Positions 10,779 through 18,278 of a stretch of DNA of 64,000 bases are shown in pieces. This stretch comes from Paenirhizobium daejeonense (GTDB lineage: Bacteria > Pseudomonadota > Alphaproteobacteria > Rhizobiales > Rhizobiaceae), in assembly GCF_014280875.1 (NCBI RefSeq), contig NZ_JACLAL010000006.1:248001-312000 (forward strand), written 5' to 3'. Under the pieces are notes generated by a model. It had not been told where the DNA came from, made no database searches, and saw nothing but the letters and a program-made list of their open reading frames with translations. The position numbers were made by a program, and so were the translations under genes. The first letter of the stretch is position 1, and every line of letters begins with the position of its first letter.

Positions 10779-11980
10779 TTCTGTTGATCCTCCCGATCGA
10801 TCAGTTCCGTCGCCAGTTCGGCCATACGTCCCGTGGCTTCCGCGAGCTTTTCGTCATCGACTGTGAGCGACACGCGTATGAAACCCTCCGCCTGTTCGCC
10901 GAAGGAGCCGCCGGGCATGACGGCGACGTTCTTCTCGTCCAGCAGGCGATGGGCGAACTGGAGGCCGGTAAGCCCGGTCGCACTGACATCGATCACGATG
11001 AACATGCCGCCTTCCGGCATCATCGGCTGCAGCGGTCCGTTGCCGGCAAGGCCGTCGGCCACGAGGCGGGCGCGGCGGGCATAATTGCCACGCATGACGG
11101 TTGAGGTGTCGAAGGGCTCGGAGAGCGCCATTGCCGTCATGTCGGCGATGAAGGGCTGGACGCCGAACAGCATGGTTTCCGAGACAGGCAGCAGGCGATC
11201 GCAGAATTCGACCGGGCCGGCGGCCCAGCCGCTGCGGAAACCGGGGGCCGCATGGGACTTGGAAATCGATGAGACGACGATGGTCCGTTCCGCCAGATCC
11301 GGCTGGTCGAAGGGCGAGGCGAAAGGCTTGTCGAAGATCAGTTCCTCGTAGACCTCGTCGCAGACGATCCAGAGGTCGTGATCACGGCAGACCTTGCCAA
11401 TGGCGGCGATCTCGTTCGCCGACAGCACCGCGCCGGTCGGATTGTGCGGCGTATTGAGAAGGACCACGCGCGATCGAGGGGTGATCGCCCGGGCAAGATC
11501 ATCCGGCTGCAGGTGGAAGTGGTGTTCGGGCCGAAGCGGAACGGGCGCCATGCGCGCGCCGCTGGAAGCGATGACGCCTTCGTAGGTTGCGTAGAAGGGA
11601 TCGCCGACCAGCACCTCGTCGCCCGGTTCGAGCAGGCCGAGCATCACCGTGAAGAGTGCGGTTTGCGTGCCTGGGAAACAGAGGATGTTGCGTTCGGTGA
11701 CGTCAGGCCGGCGTTTCGCGTATTTTGCTGCCAGCGCCTTCACCACGCTCGGCTCGCCGCGCCCGTTCGAATAGCGGGTGCGGCCGGCATACATGGCACG
11801 GGCGCACTCGGCGAGCAGGGCCGGATCCGGGGCAACATCCGGTTCCCCGATCGTCAGTTCGATAACGGGAATACCTTGTGCTGCCTTGCGGCGGGCCTCG
11901 ATATGAACGGCCCATTTTCCCGAACCAAGGTGAGCAAGCCGCTCGGTGATGGAGGCGTAACGCATGGGTTTTCCGATCAT
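10763..11980 (-). CDS. PLP-dependent class I/II aminotransferase, AruH-like
   Basis: 405-residue fold-type I aminotransferase. Visible motifs are NTPHNPTGAVLS, the cofactor Asp in CDEVYEELIF, the Schiff-base lysine in SISKSHAAPGFRSGW (about K241) and a C-terminal substrate-carboxylate Arg region (GFIRVSLT). The N-terminus (MRYASITERL) resembles arginine:pyruvate transaminase AruH, and the next gene is an AruI-like decarboxylase, so transamination of arginine or a relative is the best guess. ATG 11980 overlaps the TetR stop as ATGA, implying translational coupling. An alternative ATG at 11965 has a GGAAAA upstream. Aspartate-type aminotransferase activity cannot be excluded. Confidence 0.88.
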   Translation of the reverse strand: MIGKPMRYASITERLAHLGSGKWAVHIEARRKAAQGIPVIELTIGEPDVAPDPALLAECARAMYAGRTRYSNGRGEPSVVKALAAKYAKRRPDVTERNILCFPGTQTALFTVMLGLLEPGDEVLVGDPFYATYEGVIASSGARMAPVPLRPEHHFHLQPDDLARAITPRSRVVLLNTPHNPTGAVLSANEIAAIGKVCRDHDLWIVCDEVYEELIFDKPFASPFDQPDLAERTIVVSSISKSHAAPGFRSGWAAGPVEFCDRLLPVSETMLFGVQPFIADMTAMALSEPFDTSTVMRGNYARRARLVADGLAGNGPLQPMMPEGGMFIVIDVSATGLTGLQFAHRLLDEKNVAVMPGGSFGEQAEGFIRVSLTVDDEKLAEATGRMAELATELIDREDQQKWAAN

Positions 11981-12666
11981 TTCTTGTTGGTGTCGGCATC
12001 CGGCCCGGTGAGTGCCTCAGTGAGGCGCAGGCCGCCAAGCAGGGCCTCAACCGATTCCAGCGCGATGCGCGGCAGGGCGTGTTCGTCAAAAAGATCCTGG
12101 GCGAGCGAGCCTTCGAGCCAGAGGCCGTCGATCAGGCCGTTGATGGCAATGGCAAGCTTGCGGCTTTCGCCCGCTGCCGGCGTACGACCGCATTCGGTGA
12201 GAAAGCCGGAAATGAGTTCTTCCAGCGCATCTCGAAAGATCAGGTAGTTCTCGCGGTGGATGCGGGCGAATTCCGGATCGACGCGGATGTGACCGATGAA
12301 GCCCGCCCATAGTGACAGGGTGCGCGGATCGGTGACCGGCGGGCTGACATTGGCGATGATGAAATCATGCAGCCGGAGCCGAGCGCTTTTCACCTCGCTC
12401 GCGCCCCCGACCCCGACCTCGGCCCCGGCGGCGCTGATCGCCGTCGTGGTCATCGATGCCATGGTCTCGCGATAGGCGGCCTGCAGCATCTGGTCTTTGC
12501 TGGCGAAGTAATGGCGGATCAGGCCGCCGGTGACGCCGGCGCGGGCTGCGATTTCGCGTACGGTCGCGCCTTCCAGCCCCTTTTCCGAAATGCAGTCCAG
12601 CGTCGCCCTGATCAGATCCTGCCGCCGCTCCGCCTCCCCAGCGCGATGGAAGACCCGTCGGCTCAT
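11977..12666 (-). CDS. TetR/AcrR-family regulator, BetI-like
   Basis: 229-residue repressor-type regulator. The N-terminal HTH (LDCISEKGLEGATVREIAARAG, then GLIRHYFASKDQML) is followed by a BetI-like C-terminal ligand/dimer domain (SLWAGFIGHIRVDPEFARIH, then NGLIDGLWLEGSLA). It sits inside the catabolic operon: its start overlaps the dimethylargininase-like stop as ATGA, and its own stop overlaps the aminotransferase start in the same way. Such embedding suggests autoregulation of the operon. A TGCAC-AA-GTGCA palindrome in the divergent promoter region is a candidate operator. The ligand is unknown, probably an operon substrate. Confidence 0.9.
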   Translation of the reverse strand: MSRRVFHRAGEAERRQDLIRATLDCISEKGLEGATVREIAARAGVTGGLIRHYFASKDQMLQAAYRETMASMTTTAISAAGAEVGVGGASEVKSARLRLHDFIIANVSPPVTDPRTLSLWAGFIGHIRVDPEFARIHRENYLIFRDALEELISGFLTECGRTPAAGESRKLAIAINGLIDGLWLEGSLAQDLFDEHALPRIALESVEALLGGLRLTEALTGPDADTNKK

Positions 12667-13541
12667 GACGCCAGTCTCAATATCGGCCGGGTCAGGCAGG
12701 TAGGGCCGCCTTCGCAGGCGATGCAGAGTGCGTCTGCGGCAAAGGTCTTTACCTCGCAGCCGGCCGCCTCCATGACGGCACGGGTTCCGGGGAAGCCTTC
12801 CACCATGATGACCTTGCGTGGCGAAGTCGGCAGGACGTTGAGGTTCAGGCCGTTGCTGGCGGCAAATTCCTCTTCCGGGGCGACGACAAGCCGGATGCCC
12901 TTTTCCTTCAAGAGGAAATAGAAGGTAGCCGGCAAAAGCGGCGCGTGGACGAGCGCAAGATCGTCGGCGAGCGGGCTGATGACAGACATGAGATGCAGGC
13001 AGGCTTCCTCGCCCTGCCAGAGCGGTAGGTCGAAACCCAGGACCGTGATGCCATGAGGCGCGAGCAGTGCCGCCATCTGCTCAATGCCGGCCTGATTGGA
13101 GCGCACGCCGCGGCCGATCGCAAGCGTCGCCCGGTCCACCCAGACGCAGTCGCCGCCCTCGATCGTGCCGGGGGCTTCGATGCGGCCGAGGATGGGAATA
13201 CCGGCCTTGGCGTAGATTTCCTCGTGCAGTTCCGGTTCGCGCTGGCGCAGCGGCTTGCCCATATTGAGAATGATTGCGCCGTAGTCGGTCATCAGTGAAG
13301 GATCATGGGTGAACATGGCGTCCGCCAGACCGTCGTCACGGTCCTCAAGCCAGAGGATTTCAGCGCCGGAACCGGCCACCAGATCGGCGAAATGCCCGTA
13401 TTGCTGCACGGCTCTCGCGCCGTCGAAGGTCGGCCCGTAATGCCAGGCGGAAGGGTCGGCATTCCGGAGGCTTGGGCCCGGCCGGCGCATTACAACCCGC
13501 ATGAGTTTCCCCGACATTTCCTGAGAGCCGTATCTCTTCAT
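12663..13541 (-). CDS. Dimethylargininase-like (DDAH/amidinotransferase family) hydrolase
   Basis: 292-residue guanidino-group-modifying enzyme with a pentein fold. The expected catalytic elements are present: TIEGGDC (acidic residue near 127), CLHLMSV with the catalytic His near 183, and a nucleophile Cys near 283 in GGPTCLTRP. Family members hydrolyse N-methylated arginines to citrulline plus methylamines; arginine deiminase or amidinotransferase activity is also possible. The start is placed at ATG 13541 (MKRYGSQEMSGKL) because homologues begin in this way; ATG 13580 gives a poor leader and ATG 13502 is another option with GGGGAA upstream. It is the first gene of the minus-strand operon, divergent from an amino-acid ABC importer. 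Confidence 0.87.
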   Translation of the reverse strand: MKRYGSQEMSGKLMRVVMRRPGPSLRNADPSAWHYGPTFDGARAVQQYGHFADLVAGSGAEILWLEDRDDGLADAMFTHDPSLMTDYGAIILNMGKPLRQREPELHEEIYAKAGIPILGRIEAPGTIEGGDCVWVDRATLAIGRGVRSNQAGIEQMAALLAPHGITVLGFDLPLWQGEEACLHLMSVISPLADDLALVHAPLLPATFYFLLKEKGIRLVVAPEEEFAASNGLNLNVLPTSPRKVIMVEGFPGTRAVMEAAGCEVKTFAADALCIACEGGPTCLTRPILRLAS

Positions 13542-13594
13542 GCGTCCGTCCCGTTCCCCGTCGGGCTCGCCCGACCGCAATTCAAACTGATTTA

Positions 13595-13628
13595 TTTATA
13601 CGCTTGAATAATTACTGCACAAGTGCAA
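13595..13628. promoter_or_regulatory. Candidate minus-strand promoter with overlapping palindromic operator
   Basis: Reading the minus strand, TTGTGC (13622-13617) and TATAAA (13600-13595) are spaced 16 bases apart, 54 bases upstream of the DDAH-like start. The -35 element overlaps a perfect inverted repeat, TGCAC-AA-GTGCA (13616-13627). The location, between the divergent catabolic and transport operons, suits an operator for the TetR or XRE-cupin regulator encoded alongside. This is inference from sequence only. Confidence 0.45.
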
Positions 13629-13743
13629 AACTCCGGGTCAATCCACCGGGCGTGATCCAGCGCCGCACCGGGCAGACAAGAAGCTGGCGGGAACAGTGGC
13701 AACCATCTTGCCGGGGCTTTGCCTCCGGGCATTGGCGGTATTC

Positions 13744-14517
13744 ATGAACGCATCGGCGCAAGCCATCGACGTGCGGGATCTGCACAAGCGGTTCGGTCCG
13801 CTCGAGGTCCTGAAGGGTGTTTCGCTATCGGCAAAGCAGGGAGACGTGATCGCCATCATCGGCGGCAGCGGCTCGGGAAAATCCACTTTCCTCAGATGCA
13901 TCAACATGCTGGAATTGCCGAGCGCGGGCTCGGTAACCATCCATGGCGAGACGATCACCATGAAGAAGGATGGCCATGGCGGCCTGATGCCGGCTGACCG
14001 CAGGCAGGTGCAGCGTATCCGCAGCCGGCTCGGCATGGTGTTCCAGAACTTCAATCTCTGGCAGCACATGACGGTGCTGCAGAACGTCATCGAAGTGCCG
14101 GTGCATGTGCTGGGCGTGCGCAGGGACGAGGCGGTCGCCATTGCCGAGACGCTGCTGAGGCGGGTCGGTCTCTACGAGAAGCGGGACGCCTATCCGGCCT
14201 TTCTTTCCGGCGGGCAACAGCAGCGCGCTGCAATCGCCCGCGCGCTTGCCATCCAGCCGCTGGTCATGCTGTTCGACGAGCCGACCTCGGCGCTTGATCC
14301 GGAGCTTGTCGGCGAGGTTCTCTCCGTCATTGGCGACCTCGCCCGGGAAAAGCGCACCATGATCCTAGTTACCCATGAAATGAAGTTTGCCCGGGAGGTT
14401 TCCAACCATGTGGTCTTCCTCGCCAACGGCGTGATCGAGGAACAGGGGCCACCGGAACAGCTGTTCGGCGCGCCGAAATCCGAACGGCTCAAGAAATTCA
14501 TCAGCTCAATCCATTGA
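13744..14517 (+). CDS. Polar amino-acid ABC transporter ATP-binding protein
   Basis: 257-residue ATPase of the HisP/GlnQ family. Walker A GGSGSGKST is near residues 40-48, the Q-loop is in MVFQNFNLW, the signature LSGGQQQR is near 154, Walker B LVMLFDEP is near 174, and the switch His is in VTHEM. The ATG at 13744 (MNASAQAIDVRDLHKRFG) fits family N-termini better than an in-frame GTG at 13696. It is the first gene of a plus-strand operon with a binding protein, two permeases and an M20 hydrolase. It would energise import of an amino acid or derivative across the inner membrane. Basic amino acids are suggested by the divergent arginine-type genes. Confidence 0.93.
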   Translation: MNASAQAIDVRDLHKRFGPLEVLKGVSLSAKQGDVIAIIGGSGSGKSTFLRCINMLELPSAGSVTIHGETITMKKDGHGGLMPADRRQVQRIRSRLGMVFQNFNLWQHMTVLQNVIEVPVHVLGVRRDEAVAIAETLLRRVGLYEKRDAYPAFLSGGQQQRAAIARALAIQPLVMLFDEPTSALDPELVGEVLSVIGDLAREKRTMILVTHEMKFAREVSNHVVFLANGVIEEQGPPEQLFGAPKSERLKKFISSIH

Positions 14518-14552
14518 GACTTCATCAAACCTAAAAACAACAGGGGAACATA

Positions 14553-15335
14553 ATGAAGAATGCAATGAAGATAGCGCTTATCGCACTGGCCATCGGCGGC
14601 GCGGCCTTTGGCACCGCTGCCGCTGAACCGGTCAAGGTTGGCTTTGCCGCCGAACCCTATCCGCCCTTCGCCTCGCCGGATGCTGCCGGCAAGTGGGTGG
14701 GCTGGGAGGTCGATTTCATGGAGGCCATCTGCGCCGAGGCCAAGCTCGACTGCGTCATCACTCCGGTCGCCTGGGACGGGATCATTCCGGCGCTGACGTC
14801 CAAGAAGATCGACATGATCGTCGGCTCGATGTCGATCACCGAGGAACGCCTGAAGACCATCGACTTCTCCGACAAATACTACAACACGCCGACCGGCATT
14901 GTCGGGCCGAAGAGCGAAAAGTTCGATGCGTCGCCTGAAGGTCTCACCGGCAAGATCCTCGGCGTGCAGGTCTCGACCGTCCATGCCGATTACGCTCACA
15001 AGTATTTCGGCGACAAGGCTTCGGAAATCAAGGAATACCAGACCCAGGACGAGGCGAACCAGGATCTCGCCGCCGGCCGTGTCGATGCCGTTCAGGCGGA
15101 CGCCATCGCGCTCGACGCCTTCCTGAAATCCGAAGTCGGCGCCGCCTGCTGCGAGCTCAAGGGCAATGTGAAGGACGATCCGGCCATTCTCGGCGCGGGT
15201 GTCGGCGTCGGTCTGCGCAAGGGCGAAACCGAGCTGAAGGACAAGGTCAATGCCGCGATCAAGGCGATCCGCGCCAACGGCACCTACGACACCTTCTCGA
15301 AGAAGTATTTCGATTTCGACATCTACGGCGGCTGA
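14553..15335 (+). CDS. Periplasmic amino-acid-binding protein of ABC transporter
   Basis: 260-residue SBP_bac_3 protein. It has a cleavable signal peptide (about residues 1-24, ending GTAAAEPVKVG), the lobe-1 pattern PPFASPDAAGKWVGWEVDF and the family motif MIVGSMSITEERLKTIDFSD with the carboxylate-binding Arg. The start is well supported by AGGGGAAC upstream. It delivers ligand to the permeases encoded downstream. Similarity in style to lysine/arginine/ornithine and octopine/nopaline-binding proteins fits the arginine-type context, but the ligand is not determined. Confidence 0.94.
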   Translation: MKNAMKIALIALAIGGAAFGTAAAEPVKVGFAAEPYPPFASPDAAGKWVGWEVDFMEAICAEAKLDCVITPVAWDGIIPALTSKKIDMIVGSMSITEERLKTIDFSDKYYNTPTGIVGPKSEKFDASPEGLTGKILGVQVSTVHADYAHKYFGDKASEIKEYQTQDEANQDLAAGRVDAVQADAIALDAFLKSEVGAACCELKGNVKDDPAILGAGVGVGLRKGETELKDKVNAAIKAIRANGTYDTFSKKYFDFDIYGG

Positions 15336-15345
15336 CCGTTTTCCC

Positions 15346-15374
15346 GGGCATGCGGCGGGCTCCGTCGCATGCCC
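15346..15374 (+). promoter_or_regulatory. Intercistronic hairpin between binding-protein and permease genes
   Basis: GGGCATGCG and CGCATGCCC form a perfect 9-bp stem, extendable inward through CGG/CCG. No T-run follows, so it is not a classical terminator. Its place just after the binding-protein gene suits an mRNA-stabilising or attenuating hairpin that would give more binding protein than permease. The same arrangement is seen in the TrpXYZ-type operon at 55.5 kb. Confidence 0.6.
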
Positions 15375-15407
15375 TCTCTGGCCTTCTGACAATCGAGGCG
15401 TTTCAAG

Positions 15408-16139
15408 ATGGCGGCAGCGTCCGGCAGCCTTTTCGACTTGGGCCTTTTGGCGCTTTCGCCGCCGGGCTGGGGTGGCGTGCTTCTGCAAGGCTTCGCACAA
15501 TCGCTGCAGCTTGCGGTGGGTGGCTACGGGCTCGGCATTCTGATCGGGATCGGCGGTGCCTTCGGCAAGCTCTATGGCGGGCCGATCCTTCGCGACCTGC
15601 TCGAAGTCTATACCACCGTGATCCGGGCGGTGCCGGAACTGGTCCTGATCCTTCTTCTCTATTATGCCGGTACGGACGCGGTGAACGCGGTGCTTTCGCT
15701 GGCCGGCCTGCCGACGGTCGATATCAGTGGCCTTGTCGCCGGTATCTTCGTCATCGGGGTGGTGCAGGGGGCCTATTCGACTGAGGTGCTGCGCGGCGCG
15801 ATCAAGGCCGTGCCGCCGGGCCAGATCGAGGCGGCGCGGGCCTATGGCATGTCGCCGATCAAGATGATGACCCGCGTCACGCTTCCCGCCATGCTGCCCT
15901 TTGCCATTCCCGGGCTTGCCAACCTCTGGCTGATCGCCACCAAGGACACGGCTCTGCTGGCGGTCGTCGGTTTCAGCGAGCTGACGCTGGTGACGCGGCA
16001 GGCGGCCGGGACAACCAAGGCCTACATGCTGTTCTTCTGTGCGGCCGGCGTTCTCTACCTGCTGCTGACGCTGGTCTCCAACGTCGTGATCGGGATCATC
16101 GAGCGCCGGGCGCGGCGCGGAATTGCGGAGCCGGTGTAA
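15408..16139 (+). CDS. Amino-acid ABC transporter permease (HisQ-like)
   Basis: 243-residue inner-membrane permease of the His/Glu/Gln/Arg family with about five membrane segments. The cytoplasmic EAA loop contacting the ATPase is visible as EAARAYGMSPIKMM followed by LPAMLPFAIPGL, and the N-terminal substrate-channel pattern VIRAVPELVLILLLYY is typical. It is the third gene of the importer operon, separated from the binding-protein gene by a 72-base gap containing a strong hairpin. It pairs with the next permease as a heterodimer. Confidence 0.93.
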   Translation: MAAASGSLFDLGLLALSPPGWGGVLLQGFAQSLQLAVGGYGLGILIGIGGAFGKLYGGPILRDLLEVYTTVIRAVPELVLILLLYYAGTDAVNAVLSLAGLPTVDISGLVAGIFVIGVVQGAYSTEVLRGAIKAVPPGQIEAARAYGMSPIKMMTRVTLPAMLPFAIPGLANLWLIATKDTALLAVVGFSELTLVTRQAAGTTKAYMLFFCAAGVLYLLLTLVSNVVIGIIERRARRGIAEPV

Positions 16140-16143
16140 CGAC

Positions 16144-16959
16144 ATGGCCGAGACCGTCTCCGGAATGCCCGCCTACCAGCCGCCGAAGGCGCGGCACCTT
16201 TTCGAGCCGCACCGGCTGCTCCTGATGGCGGTCTTCGCGGCGATCGTCTTCTGCGCCGCATGGTTTATGCGCTGGGACTGGCTGCCGAAATATCAGTGGC
16301 GTCTTGCCGCCGGTGTCTGGCAGACATTGCTGTTGCTGTTTTCGACCGCCTTTTTCGGTTTTCTGCTGGCGGTTCCGATCGGGCTCGTACAGGTCACCGG
16401 CCCGAGACTGCTGGCCTGGCCAGCCAAGATATTCTGCACGATCATTCGCGGCACGCCGCTGCTGCTGCAGCTCTGGCTTCTCTATTACGGTCTCGGTTCG
16501 CTCTTCGCGCAGTATCCCGAGATCCGTTCGTCTTTCCTTTGGCCCTATCTCCGGCAGGCATGGCCCTATGGGTTTGCGGCGCTGATGCTGTCGTTTGCGG
16601 CTTACGAGGGCGAGGTGATGCGCGGTGCTTTTGCCGGAGTGCCTAAGGGTGAACTCGAAGCGGCGCGCGCTTTCGGTATGAGCCGGCTAACGATGTTTCG
16701 CCGGATCTGGCTGCCGCGGGCGATCCATCGCGCGCTTCCGACGCTGACCGGCGAAACCGTGTTGCAGCTCAAATCCACACCGCTTGTTGCCACCATCACG
16801 GTGGTCGATGTCTATGCCGTGATATCGAAAGTCCGGCAGGACACTTATCTCACCTACGAACCGCTGCTATTGCTAGCGCTGATCTACCTCTGCCTGACCG
16901 GTCTTCTGGTCATGGCATTTCGCTTTCTCGAAAACCGCATTCCAACCCGTGGTGCATGA
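16144..16959 (+). CDS. Amino-acid ABC transporter permease (HisM-like)
   Basis: 271-residue partner permease. An unusually long N-terminal extension (about 40 residues before the first membrane helix) precedes the family core: IIRGTPLLLQLWLLYYG, then the EAA loop ELEAARAFGMSRLTMFRR and LPRAIHRALP. ATG 16144 (MAETVSGMPAYQPPK) lies 4 bases after the previous stop; an in-frame ATG at 16123 would overlap the upstream gene. Its stop overlaps the M20 hydrolase start by four bases, tying transport and hydrolase genes into one transcript. Confidence 0.93.
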   Translation: MAETVSGMPAYQPPKARHLFEPHRLLLMAVFAAIVFCAAWFMRWDWLPKYQWRLAAGVWQTLLLLFSTAFFGFLLAVPIGLVQVTGPRLLAWPAKIFCTIIRGTPLLLQLWLLYYGLGSLFAQYPEIRSSFLWPYLRQAWPYGFAALMLSFAAYEGEVMRGAFAGVPKGELEAARAFGMSRLTMFRRIWLPRAIHRALPTLTGETVLQLKSTPLVATITVVDVYAVISKVRQDTYLTYEPLLLLALIYLCLTGLLVMAFRFLENRIPTRGA

Positions 16960-18125
16960 CGATGACGATACAATTCTCGAACTACATGGCCGATGTGCTG
17001 GCGACCCGTCACCATCTCCACCAGTATCCGGAGATCGGTCTTTCCGAGTTCGATACGTCCGACTATGTGGTCAAGCAGCTTGAGGCGCTGGGCTACGAGG
17101 TGCATCGCGGCCTGGCCAAGACCGGCGTCGTGGCGACGCTCAGAAACGGAACGAGCAGGAAAAGCATCGGTATTCGCGCGGATTTCGATGCCCTGCCGAT
17201 CCTTGAGGAAACCGGGGCGGCCTATGCCAGCAAGAACCCCGGCGTCATGCATGCCTGCGGTCACGACGGGCACACCGCCATGCTGCTCGGCGCGGCTCGC
17301 ATTCTTGCCGAGCGCCGCAATTTCGACGGCGTGGTGCATCTGATCTTCCAACCGGCCGAGGAGAATTTCGGCGGCGCCAAGATCATGATGGATGACGGGC
17401 TTTTCGAAAAATTTCCCTGCGATGCGGTGTTCGCACTGCATAACGACCCGACAATCCCGTTCGGCAAGTTCGCGTTGCGCGAAGGGCCGATCATGGCGGC
17501 AGTCGATGAATGCATCATCACGGTCAACGGCCGCGGCGGCCATGGCGCGGAACCGCAGGATACGGCTGACCCGATCGTCTGCGGCGCCTCGATCATCATG
17601 GCGCTGCAGACCATCATATCGCGCAACATTCACCCCATCGATCCGAGCGTCATCACGGTCGGGGCATTTCATGCGGGCGCGGCGAGCAATGTCATTCCCG
17701 AGCGGGCGGAGATGAAGCTTTCCATCCGCTCCTTCGATCCCAAAGTGCGCGACCAGCTCGAGGACCGTATCCGCACCATTGCCGAGGGGCAGGCGGCCAG
17801 CTACGGCATGAGCGTCACGCTCGACTACCAGCGCGGCTACAACGCGACGATCAACCACAAGGCGGAGACCGACTTCATCCGCTCGCTCGCGGTCGATTTT
17901 GCCGGCGCGGACAAGGTCTACGACATGGACCGACCGACCATGGGCAGCGAGGACTTCGCCTATATGCTGGAAGAGCGGCCGGGCTGCTATTTCTTCCTCG
18001 GCACACAACGCACGCCCAACGACCCGCCACTGCACCATCCGCGCTACGATTTCAACGACGACATCCTGCCGGTGGGTACCAGTTTCTGGGTCGAGCTGAC
18101 GGAAAGGTGGCTGGCCGTAAAGTAA
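16956..18125 (+). CDS. M20D-family amidohydrolase (hippurate hydrolase/aminoacylase-like)
   Basis: 389-residue cytosolic metal-dependent amidohydrolase. Metal ligands are visible in MHACGHDGHTAML, FQPAEENFGGAK and the late GSEDFAYML; the dimerisation domain starts near GRGGHGAEP. Relatives deacylate N-acyl amino acids or hydrolyse indole-acetyl-amino acids. Its start overlaps the permease stop (ATGA), so it most likely processes what the importer brings in, for example an N-acylated or amide-linked amino acid. The exact substrate cannot be read from sequence. Length and motifs are complete. Confidence 0.92.
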   Translation: MTMTIQFSNYMADVLATRHHLHQYPEIGLSEFDTSDYVVKQLEALGYEVHRGLAKTGVVATLRNGTSRKSIGIRADFDALPILEETGAAYASKNPGVMHACGHDGHTAMLLGAARILAERRNFDGVVHLIFQPAEENFGGAKIMMDDGLFEKFPCDAVFALHNDPTIPFGKFALREGPIMAAVDECIITVNGRGGHGAEPQDTADPIVCGASIIMALQTIISRNIHPIDPSVITVGAFHAGAASNVIPERAEMKLSIRSFDPKVRDQLEDRIRTIAEGQAASYGMSVTLDYQRGYNATINHKAETDFIRSLAVDFAGADKVYDMDRPTMGSEDFAYMLEERPGCYFFLGTQRTPNDPPLHHPRYDFNDDILPVGTSFWVELTERWLAVK

Positions 18126-18147
18126 GGTTGGCGGTTCTCTAGGACGC

Positions 18148-18206
18148 GCGGAGCAGGACTGCTCCGCAGCCTAACGCGACCGGGGTCGAGCCGTATGTCT
18201 CGACCC
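18148..18206. repeat. Two tandem GC-rich hairpins between convergent genes
   Basis: The first hairpin, GCGGAGCA-GGAC-TGCTCCGC (18148-18167), and the second, GGGTCGAG...CTCGACCC (18183-18206), each have perfect 8-bp stems. The first arm is repeated downstream: GCGCGGAGCAGGA occurs at about 18146 and again at about 18228. They lie between the convergent M20 and RND genes. No T-runs follow. They may act as a bidirectional terminator or be a remnant of a palindromic intergenic repeat. Confidence 0.5.
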
Positions 18207-18278
18207 GTCCGGCGGACCTCCCGCAAGCGCGGAGCAGGAACGAGAGGCGGATGAGGAGCCTTTCCTGCAGGACGTCTC

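Noticed and set aside
14190-16145. 651-codon minus-strand open frame across the amino-acid ABC operon
   Set aside because: Its product is a repetitive Arg/Asp/Gly/His-rich shadow; the plus strand carries clear ATPase, binding-protein and permease motifs.
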